NCBI RefSeq assembly: GCF_038446955.1
Contig: NZ_CP151803.1
Span: forward strand, 6,944,001 to 7,008,000
Direction of reading: 5' to 3'
DNA: 64,000 bases
DNA from: Pedobacter sp. FW305-3-2-15-E-R2A2
Lineage (GTDB): Bacteria > Bacteroidota > Bacteroidia > Sphingobacteriales > Sphingobacteriaceae
Below the pieces are notes generated by a model. The model ran no database searches. It had not been told where the DNA came from and worked only from the letters and a program-made list of their open reading frames with translations. The position numbers were made by a program, and so were the translations under genes. This document shows, piece after piece, positions 32,876 to 50,632 of the stretch. The first letter of the stretch is position 1. The number at the start of each line of letters is the position of its first letter.

Positions 32876-33982
32876 TCAAATGTGTAAACCCTTTACAAAA
32901 ACTTTATTCAGCTTTAGTTCCGGGGATAAAAACAGCAGATCAGCATCACTACCGACATTTAAAGTGCCCTTTTTATCTGACAATCCCATCAACCTTGCCG
33001 GATTTTCTGAGGCAAGCCTTAAAGCCTGTGACAAGCTGATATCGCAATGCTGAACACAGTTCTGAACCGCCTGTAACAGCGTAATATTAGAACCGGAGAG
33101 TGTTCCGTCCGGGGTAACAAATTTATTTCCTTTTAGCTGATGCTGATATGGACCAATGTTACATTCCGTCACTGCATCAGTAATTAAAAACAAGCGATCT
33201 TTCATCACTTTATAAGTCATTTTTACCATTTCAAAATTGACATGTGTTCCATCGGCTATGATGCTTGCCATGGCTGTCGGATGACTAAATACGGCTACGG
33301 GTAAATTAGGCGCCCTGTGATGAATAGAAGGCATTGCATTGAACAAATGAGTTGTTGTTTTAAATCCGCCATCATAAGCGGCCGTCGCCTCTGTAAAATC
33401 GGCATCACTATGTCCGAGTGACAATATAATCCCCTGGTCTAATAAATAACGGATTACCTCTTCATCCTGAAGCTCTGCTGCTATCGTCATCATTTTTACC
33501 GTCCCATCGGCATACTCCAGCAAACGTTTCACCTCTTCGAGCGAGGCTTTATAAATATACGCAGCTACATGCGCTCCTTTTCGTTTAGCATTAATATATG
33601 GCCCCTCCAAATGTAGGCCCAGAAAGCCTTTAGCTTCCTTACGGTAAGCTTTTGCTGCATCCAGACACTGATAGACTATTTCAGGGCTATTTGTCGCCAC
33701 GCAGGCTAAAAATCCGGTTGTACCTTTAGACAACAGATCTTCATCCATCTGTTTTAATGTTTCTGCTGTAGGATAGGCCGAAAAAAGTGCAGCTCCGCTT
33801 CCATAAATCTGGAGGTCTATAAAAGCAGGGGTGATATAATCCCCGGCAGCATCTATAATTTGATATCCTGCAGGAATTTCTTCATCTGTGATTCGGCTTA
33901 TCTTTCCATCTTCAATAAAAATGGTTTTGTCGATAAGGAGGAGATCTTCATAAAAAAACCGGCCATTTGTAATTGCAATCAT
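32876..33982 (-). CDS. nagA: N-acetylglucosamine-6-phosphate deacetylase
   Basis: A 368-residue amidohydrolase-type TIM barrel that removes acetate from GlcNAc-6-P. Features are ITPAFIDLQIYG, LGLHLEGPYIN with the metal Glu, SLGHSDAD, THLFNAMPSIHHRAP and LITDAV with the catalytic Asp. The first metal motif reads DLQIYG in place of the usual DxHxHG, as in the single-metal NagA group. It is possibly transcribed from a TATATTTG box at 34004-34011. Recycles cell-wall or chitin-derived amino sugar. Confidence 0.94.
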   Translation of the reverse strand: MIAITNGRFFYEDLLLIDKTIFIEDGKISRITDEEIPAGYQIIDAAGDYITPAFIDLQIYGSGAALFSAYPTAETLKQMDEDLLSKGTTGFLACVATNSPEIVYQCLDAAKAYRKEAKGFLGLHLEGPYINAKRKGAHVAAYIYKASLEEVKRLLEYADGTVKMMTIAAELQDEEVIRYLLDQGIILSLGHSDADFTEATAAYDGGFKTTTHLFNAMPSIHHRAPNLPVAVFSHPTAMASIIADGTHVNFEMVKMTYKVMKDRLFLITDAVTECNIGPYQHQLKGNKFVTPDGTLSGSNITLLQAVQNCVQHCDISLSQALRLASENPARLMGLSDKKGTLNVGSDADLLFLSPELKLNKVFVKGLHI

Positions 33983-34133
33983 AAGCTAAATTATTAGGGT
34001 CCTCAAATATAAGATCGTACGATGAAAGCCGTTGATAATTATTATTATAAAAGCGATGGTAATTTTGAAATCTTTGTAAAACAGAATTCAGACGTCTATT
34101 CCCAAGTGGCAAGCAAAAACACTTATAAACAAG

Positions 34134-34165
34134 AAAAGCCTGCAGTTTCCTACAGGCTTTCTTTT
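34134..34165 (-). terminator. Distal terminator of rRNA operon 1
   Basis: AAAGCCTG pairs with CAGGCTTT just beyond the last 5S gene; on the minus strand it is followed by TTCTTGTTTATAAG, which is U-rich but interrupted. Confidence 0.75.
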
Positions 34166-34170
34166 AAGAT

Positions 34171-34280
34171 TTGGCACCGACCTACTCTCCCACGTGTTAC
34201 CGCAGTACCATCGGCTCTGGTGGGCTTGACTTCTCTGTTCGGAATGGGAAGAGGTAGACACCACCGATATAGGCACCTAA
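34171..34280 (-). rRNA. rrf: 5S ribosomal RNA, second copy of operon 1
   Basis: A full-length 5S gene of about 110 nt with 5' AGGTGCCTATATCGGTGG and the conserved CCCATTCCGAACAGAG loop. It is identical over its length, as far as I can read, to the copy 193 bp upstream. In the direction of transcription it lies after the internal terminator at 34322-34354, so its expression would need read-through. Confidence 0.93.
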
Positions 34281-34321
34281 ATATTTTTAATTTCTTTTAT
34301 TAGAGTTCTTTGTTGTGTGAA

Positions 34322-34354
34322 AAGAAAAGCCTGTAGTTTTCACTACAGGCTTTC
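34322..34354 (-). terminator. Terminator between the two 5S genes of operon 1
   Basis: AAAGCCTGTAG pairs with CTACAGGCTTT (11 bp, 6-nt loop), followed on the minus strand by TCTTTTTCAC. The same hairpin is the sole terminator of operon 2. Confidence 0.85.
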
Positions 34355-34363
34355 TTTAAGATT

Positions 34364-34472
34364 TGGCACCGACCTACTCTCCCACGTGTTACCGCAGTAC
34401 CATCGGCTCTGGTGGGCTTGACTTCTCTGTTCGGAATGGGAAGAGGTAGACACCACCGATATAGGCACCTAA
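34364..34472 (-). rRNA. rrf: 5S ribosomal RNA, first copy of operon 1
   Basis: 5S rRNA gene directly downstream of the 23S gene, separated by about 95 nt. The same conserved loops as the other copies are visible (GGTGCCTATATCGGTGG; CCGAACAGAGAAGTCAAGCC). Confidence 0.95.
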
Positions 34473-34514
34473 ATATTTTTATTGTTTTCTTGCTCCTTAT
34501 TGGTGCGGTCAAAC

Positions 34515-37596
<3,082 letters not shown>

Positions 37597-37662
37597 AACT
37601 TTAGTTCCCCTGATCACAATCCGTAATCATATTTATCAGCCTTTTGTATTAGGCATGGGTAA

Positions 37663-37739
37663 TGGTGGAGAATAGCGGAGTCGAACCGTTGACCTCCTGC
37701 GTGCAAGGCAGGCGCTCTAGCCAGCTGAGCTAATCCCCC
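37663..37739 (-). tRNA. tRNA-Ala (UGC), operon 1
   Basis: Minus strand: acceptor GGGGGAT / ATTCTCC, D-stem GCTC/GAGC, anticodon loop CTTGCAC (UGC), encoded CCA. The T-stem AACGG / CCGCT contains an A50.C64 mismatch; the operon 2 copy has CCGTT and pairs fully. Confidence 0.96.
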
Positions 37740-37753
37740 TTAGAATATATCTG

Positions 37754-37828
37754 TAGTCCCGAGCAGATTTGAACTGCTGACCCCTACATTATCAGTGTAG
37801 TGCTCTAACCAAACTGAGCTACGGGACT
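37754..37828 (-). tRNA. tRNA-Ile (GAU), operon 1
   Basis: Minus strand: acceptor AGTCCCG / CGGGACT, D-stem GCTC/GAGC, anticodon arm CTACA CTGATAA TGTAG, T-arm GCAGTTCAAATCTGC. CCA is not encoded (CAG follows the discriminator A). It sits in the 16S-23S spacer. Confidence 0.96.
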
Positions 37829-37958
37829 ATTTACCTTTTGAAACCGGTATTGTCTGAGGTGTCTCACACATTCCTTGTTTCCTCTGGTTAATACCTTCCT
37901 TCAGTATGGAACACTATATCGATGTTTCATCCTATGGGTTTTTCTTTTGAGATTTTTT

Positions 37959-39682
<1,724 letters not shown>

Positions 39683-39859
39683 TCTCTTTAATGAACTTTT
39701 CGAATCTCCTCGCGGTTCTTCTTTTATGTTGCAATCTTCGTTTCTCTGTTTCCTCCAGGTCTTAATGTTCCTGGTGTCAGTTTCAAACTTCTGATCGTTT
39801 CAGTCTTTTTATTTTTGTTACTAAACTCCGTTTGGTAACCCCCGTTTTTGTTGGGACTG

Positions 39860-39889
39860 CAAAGGTAGAAATCTTTTTGTTATTGTCAA
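39860..39889 (-). promoter_or_regulatory. rRNA promoter P1, operon 1
   Basis: On the minus strand: TTG (39889-39887), exactly 19 nt, TACCTTTG (39867-39860). About 330 nt upstream of mature 16S. Confidence 0.8.
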
Positions 39890-40028
39890 GCTTTTTCTTA
39901 AACTTTTTTACTTTGTTTTATCTGGTTATTAAACCGGTCAAAACAACCTCTGACATCTCTCTACTGCAATCTTTCAAATCCTTCTCTCTGTATCAACCTC
40001 AATCTTTCTCTTCCTCCGAAGCGGGATG

Positions 40029-40058
40029 CAAAAGTAGGATTATTTTTGCTCCCTGCAA
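40029..40058 (-). promoter_or_regulatory. rRNA promoter P2, operon 1
   Basis: On the minus strand: TTG (40058-40056), exactly 19 nt, TACTTTTG (40036-40029). It lies 169 bp upstream of P1. The homology between the two operons ends at this box. Confidence 0.75.
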
Positions 40059-40082
40059 ACTTTATTTACATAAAATTGTATT

Positions 40083-40509
40083 TATCTTAACATAAGTCCA
40101 AATATCTGCAACAATTCCCCCGCTGATCAATCCTCAACACACTAAGCCTTAGTTGTATTGATCAATGTATTCCAGGAAACGGGGATTCAGTTTTATTTTC
40201 ATAGGAATCCCTTAAATACCAGGATTAAGCCTTAAAATGATTAAATCACCAGATGGTCTGCGCCGATCCAGGTAACGGGCAGGCTCCTTTCTCTCTTATT
40301 CCTGAGAAGAAAAGAAACAAACAGACTTCTTTTCCTCCATTATATTAACGAAACCTTTAACGATTAATAAACAAGAGCAGCAACCGGGAGCTTAATTTCA
40401 GCAACAACATCCATATTCCTGTCCACATTCAAATGGGATATATTGTTTTTAAAGCCAGCTATTGATTAAACTTTGCTAAGTGCCGCATATATTCTATTTT
40501 AGATAAACT
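40083..40509. other. Intergenic DNA upstream of rRNA operon 1
   Basis: AT-rich, with no convincing gene, repeat or terminator. A near-match box AAACTTTG at 40468-40475 may belong to the phosphatase gene that follows. Confidence 0.4.
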
Positions 40510-41067
40510 ATGAAAGCACCTCTCCTATTAACCCAGCTATTTCTTTATGTCTTTGTTTTGCTCAGCTTTACCGCCAGCTCCCAGGATAAAAATCTAAAAC
40601 TTGTATTCATACGACATGCTGAACGTCCTGAAGATGGAAATAACCTTACCTGTAAAGGATTTAACCGTTCCATACAATTGCCTGCAGTATTATATAAGAA
40701 ATTCGGCAAGCCATCTGATATTTATGTTCCGGCGATAAATCTTGGCAAAAAGACCAGCAGGGCGAGGATGTTTCAAACCATTACCCCTTTTGCGGTGAAA
40801 TATAACTTAACCATAAACTCGGCTTATGACGAAGGAGATCACAAACATATTAGCAAAGCGCTCTTAAAAGAGAAGGGTACTGTCATTATTGTTTGGGAGC
40901 ATAAAGAGATTCAAAAACTGATCAATGCATTGGGCGTAAAATTTGTAACTCAAAAATGGGCTTCCAATGACTATGACAGCATATGGGTGGTCACTTTTTC
41001 GACAGGAACACCTGTGCTGAAAAAAGACAAGCAAGGTTTAAATCCATCTTCCAACTGTAATTTCTAG
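40510..41067 (+). CDS. Secreted histidine-phosphatase-superfamily protein
   Basis: A 185-residue protein with a signal peptide (LLLTQLFLYVFVLLSFTASS). The mature domain opens with LVFIRHAERPED, the RHxE/RHG catalytic motif of the histidine phosphatase (phosphoglycerate mutase) superfamily. It has TCKGFNRS and SRARMFQTI, where an Arg normally contacts phosphate, and a second histidine in VWEHKEI. It is a short single-domain form, probably periplasmic. It lies between the two rRNA operons in the opposite orientation, so it would be lost if they recombined. Substrate unknown. Confidence 0.82.
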   Translation: MKAPLLLTQLFLYVFVLLSFTASSQDKNLKLVFIRHAERPEDGNNLTCKGFNRSIQLPAVLYKKFGKPSDIYVPAINLGKKTSRARMFQTITPFAVKYNLTINSAYDEGDHKHISKALLKEKGTVIIVWEHKEIQKLINALGVKFVTQKWASNDYDSIWVVTFSTGTPVLKKDKQGLNPSSNCNF

Positions 41068-41255
41068 TTTTACATATCACCTGGTCGTTAATTTCAGGAG
41101 AACGGACTTTTACTATTCTGCTCTTTTAGAAAAACATCAAAGAAAAGGGGAAGAATTATGCCAAAGCCTCTTCCATCAAAAACAGAAAAGAGGGATTTAA
41201 GCATCCGATAGTGTAGGTTCAAAATAAATTCTTTTTCAATTAAAAACAATTACAG

Positions 41256-41750
41256 ATGGATCGAAAGCGCACCTATTCAAAGAAATGGAAAGAAGGCAGC
41301 GAGGTTAGTCCGCTTCCTGAAGCAAGAACTACCACAGGTATTAAAGCAATAAGTTTTGAATGAAGGTGATGATTGCCGGAAGTTCAATTGCTAAGCAGGG
41401 TTGATCCACAATAACTCTTTATCAATGCTGTTCAGATCATTAACATCAGGAAAGCTTATATATACCGCACTCGGAGAAACAAAAGAGCTCTACTGAAGAA
41501 ATATGAAACGCTGATCGTACCAGGGGAGTTGTTGATTAAGAAATCAGGAGTTCGATGTACCAGAGCCAATCCTTCCAGGTGCCCTGAAAAGCTTATAAAC
41601 CATCATGTTCATCTTCTGGAAGCAGCAAAGGCTCTTAACCTGACAGAAAATGCTTATAGGATCAAGCTGATCTCAGAAAGATCCATTAATGATTTTTGGA
41701 ACCAGTTCGTGCAAATTCCCGAAAACCCTATAAACAAGAAAAGCCTGTAG
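41256..41750 (+). pseudogene. Decayed coding DNA between the rRNA operons, unassigned
   Basis: The stretch contains protein-like fragments in different frames: ARLVRFLKQELPQVLKQ (frame broken by TAA near 41347), then an open frame without any ATG at 41415-41750. The latter includes KRALLKKYETLIVPGELLIK, a Cys/His-bearing RCPEKLINHHVHLLEAAKAL and LTENAYRIKLISERSINDFW. Its stop codon lies inside the terminator of rRNA operon 2. This looks like an old gene disrupted by frameshifts and overrun by the rRNA operon end. I could not assign a family. Confidence 0.35.
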
Positions 41751-41770
41751 TTTTCACTACAGGCTTACTT
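41738..41770 (-). terminator. Terminator of rRNA operon 2
   Basis: AAGCCTGTAG pairs with CTACAGGCTT (6-nt loop), followed on the minus strand by TTCTTGTTTATAGG. Same hairpin as the internal one of operon 1. Confidence 0.8.
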
Positions 41771-41776
41771 TAAGAT

Positions 41777-41886
41777 TTGGCACCGACCTACTCTCCCACG
41801 TGTTACCGCAGTACCATCGGCTCTGGTGGGCTTGACTTCTCTGTTCGGAATGGGAAGAGGTAGACACCACCGATATAGGCACCTAA
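41777..41886 (-). rRNA. rrf: 5S ribosomal RNA, operon 2
   Basis: The only 5S gene of this operon, matching the operon 1 copies over its full length as read, and separated from the 23S gene by the same 95-nt spacer. Confidence 0.95.
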
Positions 41887-41928
41887 ATATTTTTATTGTT
41901 TTCTTGCTCCTTATTGGTGCGGTCAAAC

Positions 41929-45011
<3,083 letters not shown>

Positions 45012-45077
45012 AACTTTAGTTCCCCTGATCACAATCCGTGATCATATTTATCAGCCTTTTGTATTAGGCATGGGTAA

Positions 45078-45154
45078 TGGTGGAGAATAACGGAGTCGAA
45101 CCGTTGACCTCCTGCGTGCAAGGCAGGCGCTCTAGCCAGCTGAGCTAATCCCCC
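45078..45154 (-). tRNA. tRNA-Ala (UGC), operon 2
   Basis: Identical to the operon 1 copy except in the T-stem, where CCGTT gives full pairing with AACGG. CCA is encoded. Confidence 0.97.
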
Positions 45155-45168
45155 TTAGAATATATCTG

Positions 45169-45243
45169 TAGTCCCGAGCAGATTTGAACTGCTGACCCCT
45201 ACATTATCAGTGTAGTGCTCTAACCAAACTGAGCTACGGGACT
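45169..45243 (-). tRNA. tRNA-Ile (GAU), operon 2
   Basis: Same sequence as the operon 1 copy; anticodon GAU; CCA not encoded. Confidence 0.96.
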
Positions 45244-45373
45244 ATTTACCTTTTGAAACCGGTATTGTCTGAGGTGTCTCACACATTCCTTGTTTCCTCT
45301 GGTTAATACCTTCCTTCAGTATGGAACACTATATCGATGTTTCATCCTATGGGTTTTTCTTTTGAGATTTTTT

Positions 45374-47095
<1,722 letters not shown>

Positions 47096-47272
47096 TCTCT
47101 TTAATGAACTTTTCGAATCTCCTCGCGGTTCTTCTTTTATGTTGCAATCTTCGTTTCTCTGTTTCCTCCAGGTCTTAATGTTCCTGGTGTTAGTTTCAAA
47201 CTTCTGATCGTTTCAGTCTTTTTGTTTTTGTTATCAAACTCCGTTTGGTAACCCCCGTTTTTGTTGGGACTG

Positions 47273-47302
47273 CAAAGGTAGAAATCTTTTTGTTATTGTC
47301 AA
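47273..47302 (-). promoter_or_regulatory. rRNA promoter P1, operon 2
   Basis: On the minus strand: TTG (47302-47300), 19 nt, TACCTTTG (47280-47273); identical to operon 1 P1. Confidence 0.8.
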
Positions 47303-47440
47303 GCTTTTTCTTAAACTTTTTTACTTTGTTTTATTTGGCTACTAAACCGATCAAAACAACCTCTGACATCTCTCTACTGCAATCTTTCAAATCCTTCTCT
47401 CTTTTCACTTTCACTGTTTCTCTTCCTCCGAAGCGGGATG

Positions 47441-47469
47441 CAAAAGTAGGAAAATTTAACCGGTCTCAA
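47441..47469 (-). promoter_or_regulatory. rRNA promoter P2, operon 2
   Basis: On the minus strand: TTG (47469-47467), 18 nt, TACTTTTG (47448-47441). The -7 box is shared with operon 1 but the spacer and -33 flank are of different sequence. Confidence 0.65.
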
Positions 47470-48082
47470 AACAATTCAGCCATTATAATTGTATCACATC
47501 CCTAACTACATGATTTACAACAAGAAAAACTCAAGACGACCTTAATGTAAATTCTACACCAAGTCAAAATCACTTAAGAAGATGGATAAAATCAAATTAA
47601 ATGGCCAATCCCTGACCTGCATATACTAACATATATACTACAGATGAATAGAAAACGACAGGCTCCAAAGCTGCGTTTAAAACTAAACTATAACCCGAAT
47701 GGGCAGGTATACTCTCAATTTTTCCAAAAGAACCTCTCAAAGAACAGAAAAACCAACACCAAACCGCCGACACCAACCTCTAACAACACAGAACACTATT
47801 CCTGCGGCAGTCAGCAATTCAGGACCGAATTCGTTAATTGATTACTCAACGGCGAATGCATTCGATTCAACGGATTTACATTTGAGGCAATAGACACTAA
47901 TCCATATTCGATTCCGCCAACAAAATCTCAAAAATTCAAAGCCATCTGACCCCATAAAGCAACAAGGTGACCATAACCAAGTTCTCGCTAATAGCAGAAA
48001 TGACCCTTATTATTTCAAATAATGATCACGGTCATTTATTATCCTGACATCAAACCGGAAATTTGATCATTATACACATCAA
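47470..48082. other. Intergenic DNA upstream of rRNA operon 2
   Basis: No convincing gene. Two overlapping short frames begin at 47644 and 47699, rich in Thr, Asn and Pro and without family resemblance. At 48018-48033 AATGA..TCATT and at 48061-48084 ATTTGAT/ATCAAAT form inverted repeats; the latter covers the queD start codon. Confidence 0.4.
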
Positions 48083-48436
48083 ATGATTATCTATAAAACT
48101 TTCAGTTTTGATTCCGCACATTATTTACCCCTGGTTCCTGCAGGACATAAATGCGGTGGAATGCACGGACACACCTATACACTTAAAGTATTCATTAGCG
48201 GAGATCCGGAACCACATTCCGGTTGGGTTATAGATTATACAGATCTAAAGAAAGGAATTAGTCCTCTGATCGAAATACTCGACCATAAAATACTCAATGA
48301 AGTCCCCGGATTGGAAAACCCAACCAGCGAACAACTCAGTATCTGGTTATGGGATAAAATAAAGCCGGTATTTCCAGGCCTGACGAGAATTGAATTGAAT
48401 GAGACTCCCAGTTCAGGTGTGATATATGAAGGATAA
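48083..48436 (+). CDS. queD: 6-carboxytetrahydropterin synthase QueD
   Basis: A 117-residue enzyme of the PTPS/QueD family, second step of queuosine (7-deazaguanine) synthesis. The zinc histidines are His13 (DSAHYL), His28 and His30 (GMHGHTY), with the catalytic Cys24 and the downstream Asp-His pair in LDHKILN, and the terminal substrate Glu in RIELNETPS. Length is normal. The ATG lies in the right arm of a 7-bp inverted repeat (ATTTGAT/ATCAAAT), which could reduce initiation. It overlaps ctaA by 11 nt. Confidence 0.95.
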   Translation: MIIYKTFSFDSAHYLPLVPAGHKCGGMHGHTYTLKVFISGDPEPHSGWVIDYTDLKKGISPLIEILDHKILNEVPGLENPTSEQLSIWLWDKIKPVFPGLTRIELNETPSSGVIYEG

Positions 48437-49460
48437 CACCAACAAAGGCATTGCCATCTGGTTATACTTCGGTGCATTTGCTATTTTTCTTCAGATTCTA
48501 CTTGGAGGAATCACCAGATTGAGCGGCTCCGGATTATCTATTACCGAATGGAAACCACTAATGGGCTTCCTCCCCCCCTTAAATGAAAACGACTGGCAGT
48601 TAAGTTTTGATAAATATAAACAGATTGCTCAGTTTCATGTAGTCAATGCGCATTTCTCACTCGAAGATTACAAATCCATCTACTTCTGGGAATGGCTTCA
48701 CCGGAATTGGGCAAGGTTTATTGGCCTGGCTTTCATTTTCCCATTTCTCTATTTCGTTATAAAAAGAAAAATGAACCTCAAACTACTCAGTCAGATCCTC
48801 GTATTGTTTCTATTGGGGCTATTGCAAGCCGTCATAGGATGGCTTATGGTACAAAGTGGTCTTAATGATACAGACATCAGTGTAAGCCACATCAGGCTCG
48901 CCATACACTTCGTAGCTGCAGTAATTCTATTGTGCTACACCCTTTGGCTTGCCTTTACTTTAAGTCTCGATCATATCAAGATGAGGCATAGGCTGAGGTT
49001 TAGTACATTAAATATCACCATTCTGGGGATTCTTTTTATTCAGCTGATTTATGGGGCATTCATGGCAGGAACCCGTGCAGCACTTGCGGCCCCCACATGG
49101 CCTGACATGAATGGATTCATTATCCCTCCATCCCTACAAAACCAATCCATTACCCTTAGCTATTTAACAGGAAATTTATTGGCCATTCAATTTATCCACC
49201 GCACACTTGCCTATATCATTTGCGGACTCGTTCTTATTCTTTATTTAAGAAGTGTCTCCTGGAAAATTAATTCCCTACTCTCCTATATTCGGCTATTCCC
49301 ACTGCTACTTGTAGGAATTCAGGTGATTTTCGGAATCACCGCCTTACTGAAAAGCATCGGACCTCATTACCCATCTTTTGCCCTGTTCCACCAGTTTACA
49401 GGAATTCTTCTGACCATCTCACTTTTATTGTTGTTATTTTTAAACCTAAAAAAGAACTAG
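48426..49460 (+). CDS. ctaA: Heme A synthase, COX15/CtaA family
   Basis: A 344-residue membrane protein with eight predicted helices that converts heme O to heme A for cytochrome oxidase. Features are ILLGGITRLSGSGLSITEWK, EWLHRNWARFIG, SVSHIRLAIHF, IQFIHRTLAY and ALFHQFTGIL, with the four paired heme-ligand histidines. The long first periplasmic loop and TEWKP motif are of the COX15 (type 2) form. Translation is probably coupled to queD by the 11-nt overlap; the metabolic link is not obvious. Confidence 0.94.
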   Translation: MKDNTNKGIAIWLYFGAFAIFLQILLGGITRLSGSGLSITEWKPLMGFLPPLNENDWQLSFDKYKQIAQFHVVNAHFSLEDYKSIYFWEWLHRNWARFIGLAFIFPFLYFVIKRKMNLKLLSQILVLFLLGLLQAVIGWLMVQSGLNDTDISVSHIRLAIHFVAAVILLCYTLWLAFTLSLDHIKMRHRLRFSTLNITILGILFIQLIYGAFMAGTRAALAAPTWPDMNGFIIPPSLQNQSITLSYLTGNLLAIQFIHRTLAYIICGLVLILYLRSVSWKINSLLSYIRLFPLLLVGIQVIFGITALLKSIGPHYPSFALFHQFTGILLTISLLLLLFLNLKKN

Positions 49461-49635
49461 TCCAGCGTTCCGGAATACCCAATAAATCCTCAGCATCTTA
49501 ACAGATAGTTGATCAGAAAGACAAACAAGGAAGATCAAACATCCGGGATCAAAACCTATTTCGTAACTCCAGGCGACAGATTGCGTGCTAAAACTAGAGA
49601 AAGCCAAGAAACCGGGCAAGATCAAAAAATCAGGC

Positions 49636-49677
49636 ATAAAAAAAATAGGGTGCCTTTTGGACACCCTATTTTTTTTA
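49636..49677 (-). terminator. Terminator of the rplM-rpsI-rpsB-tsf operon
   Basis: AAAAATAGGGTG pairs with CACCCTATTTTT (12 bp, 9-nt loop), flanked by A- and T-runs on both sides, 20 nt after tsf. Confidence 0.9.
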
Positions 49678-49692
49678 TCTATTAAAGAAGGA

Positions 49693-50532
49693 TTAAGCTC
49701 CTAATTGTACACGTTTGAATGCAGTAACAGTTAAACCGTTAGCAGTATCATTTAAGAATTTACGAACGTCTTTAGAAGAATCTTTAACGAATTCCTGGTT
49801 TAATAAAGTACTGTCTTTGTAAAATTTATTCAATTTACCAGCAGCAATTTTTTCTACCATTTCTTCAGGTTTACCTTCAGCACGGATTTGTTCTTTAGCG
49901 ATTTCAGTTTCACGCTCGATAGTAGTTGAATCTACGTCAGCTTTATCTAAAGCTACCGGGTTCATTGCAGCGATTTGCATAGCTACATCTTTACCAGCTT
50001 CATCAACACCTGCAACATCCTGGTTTAAAGCAACCAATACACCTAAACGGTAGTTACCGTGGATGTAAGGAACAACTTTTTCACCTGAAACAGTTTCGAA
50101 TTTAGAGATACCGATTTTTTCACCGATTTTACCAGTGTTTTCGATGATGATATCAGAAACTTTCTGACCATCAATTTCTAAAGATAAAAGCTCTTCTAAT
50201 GAAGCAGGATTTTTATCGATAGCAAGATCAGTGAATTTGTTAGCTAAAGCTACGAAATCAGCATTTTTAGCCACGAAGTCAGTTTCGCAGTTTAATTCAA
50301 CAACAACACCACGTTTACCGTCTGCTGTAGCTTTTGCGATAACAACACCTTCGTTAGAATCACGGTCCTGACGTGAAGCTGCTACTTTAGCACCTTTTTT
50401 ACGTAAGTAATCAACCGCTGCTTCAAAATCACCGTTAGTTTCGATTAATGCTTTTTTGCAATCCATCATACCTGAACCGGTTTGCTGGCGTAATTTGTTT
50501 ACATCTGCTGCAGAAATTTGTACTGTAGACAT
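49693..50532 (-). CDS. tsf: Elongation factor Ts
   Basis: A 279-residue nucleotide-exchange factor for EF-Tu. It has an N-terminal UBA-like domain (ADVNKLRQQTGSGMMDCKKAL), the conserved LNCETDFVAKN of the core, and the coiled-coil/C-terminal region with KPEEMVEKIAAGKLNKFY. Normal length. It is the last gene of the operon, 100 nt after rpsB. Confidence 0.97.
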   Translation of the reverse strand: MSTVQISAADVNKLRQQTGSGMMDCKKALIETNGDFEAAVDYLRKKGAKVAASRQDRDSNEGVVIAKATADGKRGVVVELNCETDFVAKNADFVALANKFTDLAIDKNPASLEELLSLEIDGQKVSDIIIENTGKIGEKIGISKFETVSGEKVVPYIHGNYRLGVLVALNQDVAGVDEAGKDVAMQIAAMNPVALDKADVDSTTIERETEIAKEQIRAEGKPEEMVEKIAAGKLNKFYKDSTLLNQEFVKDSSKDVRKFLNDTANGLTVTAFKRVQLGA

Positions 50533-50632
50533 CTTATTTCTTTTTTAAGTTTTTATTAAAAAATTATGGGTTGTATAGTGTTTGTTGTTAGGAAAACCTG
50601 CAACGCACAACATACAACCCACATTCAATTAT

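Noticed and set aside
34022..34303. Open frame starting MKAVDNYYYKSDGNFE and running into the 5S gene
   Set aside because: It continues through the rRNA terminator and 5S gene; only the first 35 codons are outside, without family resemblance.
40510..41067. Mobile element between the rRNA operons
   Set aside because: No transposase or integrase motif and no terminal inverted repeats; the phosphatase looks like an ordinary gene.
47644..47893. Two overlapping frames of 64-65 codons
   Set aside because: Thr/Asn/Pro-rich, overlapping each other, no recognisable homology or promoter; kept only as a comparison point for the fragment at 41256.
48000..48082. preQ1 riboswitch before queD
   Set aside because: No preQ1 aptamer consensus is visible; only simple inverted repeats.
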